Shown in pieces: positions 1 through 6,461 of a DNA stretch of 15,346 bases. The notes beneath the pieces are model-generated. The model made no database searches. It had not been told where the DNA came from and saw only the letters and a list, made by a program, of their open reading frames with translations. A program made the position numbers and the translations under genes. Position 1 is the first letter of the stretch. The number at the start of each line of letters is the position of its first letter. The stretch is from Chloroflexota bacterium (GTDB lineage Bacteria > Chloroflexota > Limnocylindria > Limnocylindrales > CSP1-4): NCBI GenBank assembly GCA_021785115.1, contig JAJYGO010000026.1, positions 1-15,346 of the forward strand. The letters are read 5' to 3'.

Positions 1-852
1 TCCGATCTCCGAGAACCTCGGGTTGATCTCGAACGTGATCGGGCCCCGCGAGGTACGACGCAGCTGGACATTGCATGGACCCAGGGGCCGAAGCGATGCC
101 GCGACGCGCAGCGCCTCGGCCTCGACGTCGTGGTGGCGGGCGACGCGAGCGCGGAATGTGTCTCCCGCGACGAGCTGGTCGCGGCGGTAGCTCACCGCAC
201 CGACCGTCTGGCCGGTCGAGAGGGTGAAGACTGAGACGCTGTACTCCTCGTCGTCCGGCTCCAGGCGCTCCTGGACCACCATCTCGACGCCGAGTTCGCG
301 GACCGGCTCCAGATCCGCCCAGGCGTCGACCCGGTGAAGTCCGCGCGACCCCGTTCCGTGCACCGGCTTGGCGACGAGCGGGAACCCGACCTCGGTCACG
401 AGACGCTCCACCTCCTCCGCAGCCGCGAGAGGCGCATAGCGAGGAAACGCGAGGCCGGCGCGCTCCAGGAACCGGCACGTCTCCAACTTGTCCAGCGCGA
501 TCCGCAGGACGGTCGGCGGGCTGGCGGCGACGGTCGCGCCCGCTTCGGAGGCGATCTCGGCCGCATGCCGCGAGAGCAGCTCCAACTCCTTCTCGGAGCC
601 GGGGAGGATGAGCCTGACGGCCTCCTTCCGACACACCCGCACGAGCTCGGTCAAGTACGCCGGGCCATCTGAGCAGTGCGGCAGCAGGTATCCGGCATCG
701 ACCCACTCGAGCCCGACACACGGCCGGGCCCGGTCCGTCCCGACCACGCGGCAGGGGATGGACGATGCGCGGGCCGCCTTGATCACTGCCTGCCCGACCG
801 TGTCCCCGACTCCGGTGACCAGCACCGCCACCGGGGCCGCTCCAGCGCTCAC
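1..852 (-). CDS. ATP-grasp (CarB-like) ligase, 3' end beyond window
   Basis: Reading the complement from GTG at 852 gives 284 uninterrupted codons to the window edge, so the C-terminus is missing. The N-terminus has a Rossmann-like start (VLVTGVGDTVGQAV, residues 10-23) typical of CarB/PylC-like ATP-grasp proteins. ATP-grasp features follow in order: an ALDK segment (119-122), the phosphate-binding KPVHGTGSRG loop (162-171), QERL (194-197) ahead of an acidic EEYSV strand (202-206), and the metal-binding FEINPRFSE motif (274-282, Glu275 and Asn277). The family joins a carboxylate to an amine or thiol using ATP through an acyl-phosphate; the substrates cannot be read from sequence. The GTG overlaps the stop of the upstream fusion gene by 4 bases (GTGA), so the two are probably translationally coupled. 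The role in amide-linking an amino acid or similar group to the glycan is inference. Confidence 0.9.
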   Translation of the reverse strand, partial: MSAGAAPVAVLVTGVGDTVGQAVIKAARASSIPCRVVGTDRARPCVGLEWVDAGYLLPHCSDGPAYLTELVRVCRKEAVRLILPGSEKELELLSRHAAEIASEAGATVAASPPTVLRIALDKLETCRFLERAGLAFPRYAPLAAAEEVERLVTEVGFPLVAKPVHGTGSRGLHRVDAWADLEPVRELGVEMVVQERLEPDDEEYSVSVFTLSTGQTVGAVSYRRDQLVAGDTFRARVARHHDVEAEALRVAASLRPLGPCNVQLRRTSRGPITFEINPRFSEIG

Positions 853-2744
853 CCTTGGGACTCCTTGTCGCCTGACTCCACGCCGAGGAACCTCGTCTCG
901 GCACCGCTGCCGGCCACGGTGATCCCCTCGCGGCGGAGAACCTTCAGCGCTGTCGCGAGCAGGATCCGGAGGTCCAGCCAGAAGCTCCGGTGGTCCACGT
1001 ACCACACGTCCATCGCCAGTCGCTCCTGCCAGCCGACGGCGTTGCGTCCATGGATCTGCGCCCAGCCCGTGATGCCAGGCCGGACTTCGTGGCGCCGCGA
1101 CTGCTCCGCGGAGTAGCGTGGCAGATACTCCATCAGCAGCGGGCGCGGCCCGACGAGGCTCATGTCGCCCTTGATGACGTTGATCAGCTCGGGCAGCTCG
1201 TCCAGGCTCGTCCGGCGCAGCATTGATCCGAACGGGGTCATGCGCTCCGCGTCGGGGCGCATCCGGCCGCTCGGAAGCGTCAGGTTCCGCATCGTCCGGA
1301 ACTTCAAGATGCGGAACGGCACGCCTCCTCGACCCGGCCGCTGCTGCCTGAAGAGCACCGGCGAGCCGAGGTTGACGCGGACCGCGAGCGCCACGCCAAG
1401 CAGCACCGGGGACAGGGCGATCACGGCTGCAGTCGCGGCGACCGCGTCGAACAGGCGCTTTGCACGGCTGTCGGGATAGTGCCGTGCAGCCCGGACCATC
1501 AGGACGTGCCGCCACGCGTCGTGCGCCACGACCTCGCGAGGCTGGTCTGTGGCGAGCAGCCGGTAGGTGGCGCTCCCCGACGCGAGGCGCTGGTAGGCGG
1601 CGCGCTGCTCCTCGAGCGCCGCGACGGAGAGCTCGGGCTTGCGGTCCCGGATGGCACCCGTGCTGGCGTCCAGGATGAACGTGAGGTTCGGCCTGGGGAG
1701 GAGCGGGCGCAGGAGCCGGACGAGCCACCACGAGCCGCGCACCAGGTAGCGTCGCTGATCGACAAGCAAGTCGTCGAAGGATCGGTCGTACGCGATGCAG
1801 GAGTTCCTCGCCATGGCCGGGCGGACGATCAGCATCCAGCCCAGCAGCGAGTCCCCGAAGTAGTAGAGGACCTTGGCCCACGAGGCGAGGACGCCGCGCG
1901 GCGCCCGGGCGTGGGGCTCCGGATCGCTCGGGTTCCCGATGCGGTGGAGGACGTCGGGGCGGAACTTGTACACGCGGAAGCTGCTGAACGCCGGTCTGGC
2001 TGCATCAGACAGGTCCTCGAGCAGCGTCGTCTTCCCCGCCCCGTCCGGCCCCAGGACCGCAAGGTGAATGCCGGGCGGGTGGAGCGCGCGGCGGGTCAGC
2101 CGGGCAGCTTCGCGCAGCCCGAGCCGGGCGCGGGCCGGGTGCCTGGCGTGCAGGTGACGGCGGAGCGCCCCGAGCTGCGTGAAGGAGTCGACGATCCAGT
2201 CCTCCAGGCTTCGGCCGGTGTCACCGAAGACCTCGGTGAAGGCGGCCTCGCACGGCCCGGGCGCCGCTCGAACCAGGTCTCGGACCCGCTCCAGGTGATC
2301 TCGCGCCTCGGCCGAGGTCGAGACCGCCTTGGCCAGGCGGTACACGCACTCTGCAGCCGGAGACGCGACCACGTAGCCGTCCTCGCGGCGGTTGCGGTCC
2401 CGGAGCAGGATCGTGTCGCTGACCAGGCAGCGCGGGCCTTGCGTGAAGTGAGACCGGACGTCGAGGGCGATCCGCTGCTCGGGGCGCTCGGGATCCGCGA
2501 TCACCGTGTAGGTGGCGTTCACCTCGTGCTCGATCGACTGGACGACGACCCAGCCGCACGACCGGGCGACGCCACGGACGATCTCGCGGATCCGGCCGAG
2601 GTCTCGGTCCGGAACCGCGTAGTCGATATCCTGCCGGGGCGGATGCGGAATGGCGGCGGACCCGTCGAGGATGGCGTACGGGATCCCGTGCCGCTCGAGC
2701 TCCGCGAAGAACTGCGCGCACAGCTCGTGCCGCTCAGCTGCCAC
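849..2744 (-). CDS. Nucleotidyltransferase + thymidylate-kinase-like + phosphoglycosyl transferase fusion
   Basis: One 631-residue frame holds three modules. Residues 1-170 look like a Pol-beta-type nucleotidyltransferase: Gly28-Ser29, nine residues, then DIDY with Asp39 and Asp41, and a third carboxylate candidate Asp95 (IALDVRSH). Residues 226-415 resemble thymidylate kinase: Walker A GPDGAGKTT (232-240), a YDRSFDDLLVDQRRY segment (319-333) recalling the kinase DR motif, and PNLTFILD (352-359). Residues 427-611 are a polyprenyl-phosphate sugar-1-phosphate transferase (bacterial sugar transferase family): KRLFD, one hydrophobic membrane segment (about 434-456), ILKFRTM (479-485), SLDELPEL with the catalytic-type Asp515-Glu516 pair, and [13 protein letters not shown]. 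The last module would start glycan assembly at the inner membrane; the first two have no assigned substrate. GTG is chosen as start because AGGAGG sits 9 bases upstream. The reading frame runs unbroken through both domain junctions. Confidence 0.9.
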   Translation of the reverse strand: MAAERHELCAQFFAELERHGIPYAILDGSAAIPHPPRQDIDYAVPDRDLGRIREIVRGVARSCGWVVVQSIEHEVNATYTVIADPERPEQRIALDVRSHFTQGPRCLVSDTILLRDRNRREDGYVVASPAAECVYRLAKAVSTSAEARDHLERVRDLVRAAPGPCEAAFTEVFGDTGRSLEDWIVDSFTQLGALRRHLHARHPARARLGLREAARLTRRALHPPGIHLAVLGPDGAGKTTLLEDLSDAARPAFSSFRVYKFRPDVLHRIGNPSDPEPHARAPRGVLASWAKVLYYFGDSLLGWMLIVRPAMARNSCIAYDRSFDDLLVDQRRYLVRGSWWLVRLLRPLLPRPNLTFILDASTGAIRDRKPELSVAALEEQRAAYQRLASGSATYRLLATDQPREVVAHDAWRHVLMVRAARHYPDSRAKRLFDAVAATAAVIALSPVLLGVALAVRVNLGSPVLFRQQRPGRGGVPFRILKFRTMRNLTLPSGRMRPDAERMTPFGSMLRRTSLDELPELINVIKGDMSLVGPRPLLMEYLPRYSAEQSRRHEVRPGITGWAQIHGRNAVGWQERLAMDVWYVDHRSFWLDLRILLATALKVLRREGITVAGSGAETRFLGVESGDKESQG

Positions 2745-2753
2745 CTGCGAACG

Positions 2754-2759
2754 CCTCCT
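2754..2759 (-). promoter_or_regulatory. Ribosome binding site of the tri-domain fusion gene
   Basis: The complement reads AGGAGG, a full Shine-Dalgarno core, 9 bases before the GTG at 2744. It fixes the start of the nucleotidyltransferase/kinase/sugar-transferase gene. Confidence 0.7.
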
Positions 2760-2845
2760 GGCCGCGTGTGGTCGCGCTCCACGCCGGATGGCGCTCCACG
2801 CCCGCCCCCGGGATGTGCGTGCGGTGCCGCCTCGGCAGCAGCGCG

Positions 2846-2874
2846 AGCCTACTGCGAAGCATGAAGGGCATCAA
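2846..2874 (-). promoter_or_regulatory. Candidate sigma70-type promoter for the fusion/ATP-grasp pair
   Basis: On the complement, TTGATG (2869-2874) is followed by a 17-base spacer and TAGGCT (2846-2851). The -35 box shares TTGA with the consensus, and the -10 box has the TAnnnT form. It lies in the 169-base gap between the acetyltransferase stop and the fusion-gene GTG and would give a leader of roughly 95 bases. It is the best promoter-like match I found in the window, though unproven. Confidence 0.4.
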
Positions 2875-2913
2875 CTCGACAGAGCCCACGACGGGCACGT
2901 GGTCGTGCGCCAG

Positions 2914-3627
2914 TCATGCGGGCCCGTCCACCGCGACCCTGCCCGCCAGGGTGGGGCGAGCCACGGGCCCGACGACCGTCGCGCCGTCGGCCACGTCGCG
3001 CGCCACGACAGCTCCGGCACCGACAACGGCATCGCGCCCGACGCGAACCCCGGGGAGGACCACGCTCCCCATCCCGAGCGTCGCGCCGGCCCCGATCACA
3101 CAGCCACCGCCGAGGTGGACCCCCGGGAAGAGCGTGGCGAAGTCCTCGACCACCACGTCATGCCCGATCGTGCAGTTGACGTTGACGTGGGCGTGGCGTC
3201 CGATCGCGACGTGGGTGGTGAGACGCGACCCGGCGGCCACGATCCCTCCGTCGCCGACGAGCACGTCGCGACCGAGCGTCGCGGTCGGGTGCACCAGTGT
3301 CCCGAACTCCGCCTGGCGACCTCCGTGGGCCAGGGCATCGATGCGGCGCCGCGAGCTCCCCGAGCCGATGGCGATCACGTAGCTGGCGTCGACCTCGCCG
3401 ATCCTGCTCGACGGGCCGAGCAGCGGCAGGCCGAGGCGCTGGAGTGCACGCACATCGGGCGCACCGTCGTCGAGGAAGCCACGGACCGCGAACAGCGGCC
3501 GAAGGGCATTGATGTCGGCGACGAGTTCGAGCACCTCGCGCCCGAAGCCGCCGGCCCCCACGATCACGAGTGGTGTCGGGCCGAGTGTCACGGCGTTCGC
3601 CCCTTCCCCCGTTGGCCCCTGTTGCAT
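2914..3627 (-). CDS. PglD/NeuD-type sugar O/N-acetyltransferase
   Basis: The 237-residue protein has the two-part PglD/NeuD layout. Residues 19-110 form a Rossmann-like domain with LVIVGAGGFGREV (20-32). Residues 111-220 form a left-handed parallel beta-helix of hexapeptide repeats (for example VHPTAT, GRDVLVGDGG, GAGATLGMGS, GRDAVVGAGA). The GHD at 155-157 matches the family's catalytic His followed by an acidic residue. These enzymes move acetyl from acetyl-CoA to the amino group of a UDP-amino-sugar, or O-acetylate sialic-acid-like sugars. With a DegT aminotransferase and a CapD-type enzyme in the same locus, acetylation of a 4-amino sugar nucleotide is the likeliest role (inference). ATG at 3627 is preferred because GAGGTG lies 7 bases upstream. 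An upstream ATG (3669) and a GTG at 3591 closer to the fold are alternatives. Confidence 0.88.
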   Translation of the reverse strand: MQQGPTGEGANAVTLGPTPLVIVGAGGFGREVLELVADINALRPLFAVRGFLDDGAPDVRALQRLGLPLLGPSSRIGEVDASYVIAIGSGSSRRRIDALAHGGRQAEFGTLVHPTATLGRDVLVGDGGIVAAGSRLTTHVAIGRHAHVNVNCTIGHDVVVEDFATLFPGVHLGGGCVIGAGATLGMGSVVLPGVRVGRDAVVGAGAVVARDVADGATVVGPVARPTLAGRVAVDGPA

Positions 3628-3634
3628 CCGCTGG

Positions 3635-3640
3635 CACCTC
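3635..3640 (-). promoter_or_regulatory. Ribosome binding site of the PglD-like gene
   Basis: The complement reads GAGGTG, matching six bases of the anti-Shine-Dalgarno complement, 7 bases before ATG at 3627. It favours this start over the ATG at 3669 and the GTG at 3591. Confidence 0.55.
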
Positions 3641-3686
3641 GGCCCTGAGATCGCGATCCTGCCCGACATCGGCCCGGCGGTCGCCC

Positions 3687-3692
3687 AGTGTA
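3687..3692 (-). promoter_or_regulatory. Possible -10 box upstream of the PglD-like gene
   Basis: The complement reads TACACT in the 102-base gap between the acyl ligase stop and the acetyltransferase ATG, which would give a leader of about 50 bases. The sequence 17 bases further upstream (TCGGTT) is a poor -35 match, so this is weak. Confidence 0.22.
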
Positions 3693-3729
3693 CGTTGCCG
3701 GGGCGCCGGAACCGAGGGCGAAGGGCGGC

Positions 3730-5373
3730 CTACCCGCCCGCGAGACGGCTCGCCCTCGACCGCAGCTCGGCGCGCAGCAGCTTGCCCGCCTCGTTCCTGG
3801 GCAGCGCATCGAGGAAGGCGATCGCGGCGGGCACCACCGGGGCGGGAAGGCTGGCACGACACCGGGCGAGGAGCGCCTCGGCGGTCGGGGCCCGGTCGGA
3901 CCGCGCCACGACGAACGCCACCGCGACCTCGCCCATCAGGCTGTCGGGCACGCCGACCACGGCGACCTCGTCGACGTCGGGGTGCTGTGCGATGAGCTCC
4001 TCGATCTGGGCCGGAGCGACCCGGTGCCCGCCGATCTTGAGCATCTCGCGGGCCCGACCGCGGTGGTAGAGGAAGCCGTCACCGTCACGCTCCGCCAGGT
4101 CGCCGGTCCACAGCCAGCCGTCACGCAGGATGACGGCCGTCTCGGCCGGGTCGTCGACATAGCCGGGTGTGACGTTCGGGCCGCGCGCAACGAGCTCGCC
4201 GACCACGCCCGGCGGCAGCTCACGCCCGGCCCCGTCCACGACCCGCAGCTCCACGCCGGGGATCGCGATCCCGATCGACCCGCGCTTCTCCTGCGCCCGG
4301 TAAGGCGGGAGGTAGGCCAACCGTGCCGTGGCCTCCGTCTGACCGTACATGACGTACAGCTCCGCCGGGGCGAAGACGCTCCTGGCCCACGCGATCGTGT
4401 CCGGGGCCATCGCCCCCCCGGCCTGGGTCAGGTACCGAAGGCGAGGAAACGACATCGAGGCGATGTCCACCTTGCGGCGGAGGATCTCGAAGGTGAGGGG
4501 GACCCCGGCGAAGCCCGTGCAGCCCTCGGCGGCCAGCGTGCCCATCACGTTCCGCGGGAAGGCCATCCGGCCGTCCAGGACGACGGACCCACCCACCAGG
4601 AGATGCGTCTGCAGCACGCTGCGGCCGTAGCAGTAGTAGAGCGGGAGGCTCAGGAGCGCCCGATCGCGGGAGGTGAGTCCCAGGTACTCGACGATCGACC
4701 GGCTGTTGGCGTCGATGTTGCGGTGCGTCTGGATGACACCGTGCGGGCGACCGGTGCTGCCGGACGTGTAGAGGATGAGCGCGGGCCAGTCGGGCTCGGG
4801 GTCCACGTCGGTCGTGCGCCCGGCGGGGGACATGCCTGCGTCCAGTGCGGCGAGCCGGCCATCGTCACCCAGCCAGGTGACGGGGTGGTCGGCCAGGAGC
4901 GTGGCGTCGCTCGCGGACTCCTCGTGGCCGACGACCCAGGCATGCTCGACCCGCAGCCCCCGGAGCGCCCTGCGCCACGCCGGCGCGTCGCGCCCCGCCA
5001 TGAACAAGTGGCGGATCCCGATGCGGCCCACGATCTCGCCCAGGAGGTCGGCGCTCCAGCCCCGGTTGACCTCGACCGACGTCGCGCCGAGCCGACTGAC
5101 GGCGAGCGCCGCCACGATCGTCGCGGGTGAGTTGGCCAGCGCCAGCAGGACGCGTGTCCGGGGCCCCACGCCGCGACTCGCCAGGTGGGCGGCGAGCGCC
5201 TCGACTCGGTCTTCGAGCTCCCGATACCCGAGGGTCGTCGACCCGGCAGTCACCGCGGGCGCGTCCGGGCACCTCGCGGCGTGGAAGGCCAGCCACGCCG
5301 CGAGGAACGGGGTCCGCGGGAGCTCGTCGGGACGACCGGAAGCCCCCAGCGGCGGGTGAACGTCGATCTCCAA
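3730..5373 (-). CDS. Acyl-AMP/acyl-CoA ligase (ANL superfamily)
   Basis: The 547-residue product activates a carboxylic acid as acyl-AMP and then transfers it to CoA or a carrier-protein thiol. In order it shows the ATP-binding A3 loop YTSGSTGRPHG (202-212), MYGQTEATA (342-350, A5), TGD (423-425, A7), the hinge RGRAREMLKIGGHRV (438-452, A8), and PRNEAGKLLR (525-534, A10) with the catalytic Lys531. The Lys usual in the A3 loop (RPKG) is His here. Length fits the family. TTG at 5373 is chosen because GGAGG sits 5 bases upstream. The open frame extends to an ATG at 5502, but that start would overlap the divergent gene and adds 43 residues not resembling the family. A dedicated carrier protein at 8505-8756 across the divergent region suggests the acid is loaded onto that ACP (inference). 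The acid is unknown. Confidence 0.9.
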   Translation of the reverse strand: MEIDVHPPLGASGRPDELPRTPFLAAWLAFHAARCPDAPAVTAGSTTLGYRELEDRVEALAAHLASRGVGPRTRVLLALANSPATIVAALAVSRLGATSVEVNRGWSADLLGEIVGRIGIRHLFMAGRDAPAWRRALRGLRVEHAWVVGHEESASDATLLADHPVTWLGDDGRLAALDAGMSPAGRTTDVDPEPDWPALILYTSGSTGRPHGVIQTHRNIDANSRSIVEYLGLTSRDRALLSLPLYYCYGRSVLQTHLLVGGSVVLDGRMAFPRNVMGTLAAEGCTGFAGVPLTFEILRRKVDIASMSFPRLRYLTQAGGAMAPDTIAWARSVFAPAELYVMYGQTEATARLAYLPPYRAQEKRGSIGIAIPGVELRVVDGAGRELPPGVVGELVARGPNVTPGYVDDPAETAVILRDGWLWTGDLAERDGDGFLYHRGRAREMLKIGGHRVAPAQIEELIAQHPDVDEVAVVGVPDSLMGEVAVAFVVARSDRAPTAEALLARCRASLPAPVVPAAIAFLDALPRNEAGKLLRAELRSRASRLAGG

Positions 5374-5378
5374 TCCAG

Positions 5379-5383
5379 CCTCC
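5379..5383 (-). promoter_or_regulatory. Ribosome binding site supporting a TTG start
   Basis: The complement reads GGAGG, 5 bases before TTG at 5373. Family alignment begins shortly after this codon, so this site decides the start of the acyl ligase. Confidence 0.5.
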
Positions 5384-5413
5384 AGCCTCCGGGAGCGGCC
5401 CTGCCGGGTGCCG

Positions 5414-5419
5414 TAGACT
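5414..5419 (+). promoter_or_regulatory. Possible -10 box for the NadE-like operon
   Basis: TAGACT lies 73 bases before the ATG at 5493, inside the 119-base divergent region. No convincing TTGACA-like box sits 16 to 18 bases upstream. Both divergent transcripts must start near here unless they are read through from elsewhere. Confidence 0.25.
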
Positions 5420-5492
5420 CCCGAGCATCGGTTCGCGCCGTCCGCGCCGCGCGACGTGGCGAGCTTGAGGATGCGCGTCGGGAGCCCATCGC

Positions 5493-6458
5493 ATGTTCTC
5501 ACGGGAAGTCCTCCAGATCGACCCCCTGCGCGAGGCGGAGCGGATCGAGGGCGAGATCCGTGCTGGCGTCCTCGGCGACCTTCGCCGGCGCGGCGTCGTC
5601 GTGGCGATCTCGGGCGGGGTGGACAGCTCGCTGGTGGCCACCCTGGCCGTGCGTGCCCTGGGGCCGGAGCGCGTGTTCGGCCTCCTGCTCCCGGAGCGGG
5701 ACTCGTCGCCGGACTCGCTCCGGCTCGGCCAGCTGCTTGCCGACGGGCTCGGGATCCGATATGCGGTCGAGGACATCTCGCCGACCTTGGCAGCTGCGCG
5801 CTGCTATCAGCGCCAAGACGAGGCCGCCCGGGCCGTCGTCCCCGAGTTCGGCCCCGGCTGGCGCTGCAAGATCGTTCTGCCGCCGCTCCTCGAGGGCGAC
5901 CGCCTCAACATCGCACAGCTGGTCGTCGCCGACCCCGAGGGCAACCAGCGTCGAGTGCGGATGCCGTCAGCCGCCTACCTCCAGATGGTTGCCGCCACCA
6001 ACTTCAAGCAGCGGACGCGGATGATGGTGGCCTACTACCACGCCGATCGGCTGGCGTACGCCGTCGCCGGAACGCCCAACCTCCTCGAGTACGACCAGGG
6101 GTTCTTCGTCAAGCACGGCGACGGTGCGGCCGACATCAAGCCGATCGCCCACCTCTACAAGACGCAGGTGTTCGCGCTGGCCGAGGCGCTCGAGGTGCCG
6201 GCGGACATCCGGCGAAGGCAGCCGACCACCGACACCTACTCGCTGTCTCAGACCCAGGAGGAGTTCTACTTCGCCCTGCCGTACCCCGAGATGGACCTCT
6301 GCCTGTGGGCCGTCGACCACGGCACGCCCGCGACCGAGGTGGCGGAGGCGATCGGGCTCACGGCCGAGCAGGTCCGGCGAGTGTTCCGCGACATCGAGGC
6401 GAAGCGGCGGGCCAGCCGGTACCTCCATGCGGTGCCCCGGCCTGTTCGCTCATCCTGA
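5493..6458 (+). CDS. NadE-like ammonia-dependent amidotransferase/ATP pyrophosphatase
   Basis: The 321-residue protein belongs to the NAD+ synthetase type of N-type ATP pyrophosphatases. It has the PP-loop ISGGVDSS (39-46), then NFKQRTRMMVAYYHAD (170-185), GTPNLLEYDQG (193-203), and HGDGAADIKPIAHLYKTQV (208-226), all NadE hallmarks. It is longer than a simple ammonia-type NadE (about 270 residues), with extra sequence at roughly 104-168. It lacks a glutaminase (nitrilase) domain, so it would use free ammonia. True NadE converts deamido-NAD to NAD. Here it opens a polysaccharide operon 3 bases ahead of an asparagine-synthase homologue, so adenylation and amidation of a sugar acid or acyl group is at least as likely (inference). 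Annotation pipelines would probably call it NAD(+) synthase. The Shine-Dalgarno match before ATG 5493 is weak. Confidence 0.88.
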   Translation: MFSREVLQIDPLREAERIEGEIRAGVLGDLRRRGVVVAISGGVDSSLVATLAVRALGPERVFGLLLPERDSSPDSLRLGQLLADGLGIRYAVEDISPTLAAARCYQRQDEAARAVVPEFGPGWRCKIVLPPLLEGDRLNIAQLVVADPEGNQRRVRMPSAAYLQMVAATNFKQRTRMMVAYYHADRLAYAVAGTPNLLEYDQGFFVKHGDGAADIKPIAHLYKTQVFALAEALEVPADIRRRQPTTDTYSLSQTQEEFYFALPYPEMDLCLWAVDHGTPATEVAEAIGLTAEQVRRVFRDIEAKRRASRYLHAVPRPVRSS

Positions 6459-6461
6459 GCC

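Noticed and set aside
1479..2864. 461-codon open frame on the plus strand opposite the tri-domain fusion
   Set aside because: Low-complexity Arg/Asp/Val/Gly composition with no motifs; it mirrors a minus-strand gene with full domain signatures. High GC content keeps antisense frames open.
3688..5130. 480-codon open frame on the plus strand
   Set aside because: Antisense shadow of the acyl ligase, which carries all its family motifs; the shadow has none.
5374..5502. Upstream extension of the acyl ligase to ATG at 5502
   Set aside because: It would add 43 residues unlike the family and overlap the start of the divergent NadE-like gene; TTG at 5373 has GGAGG at good spacing.
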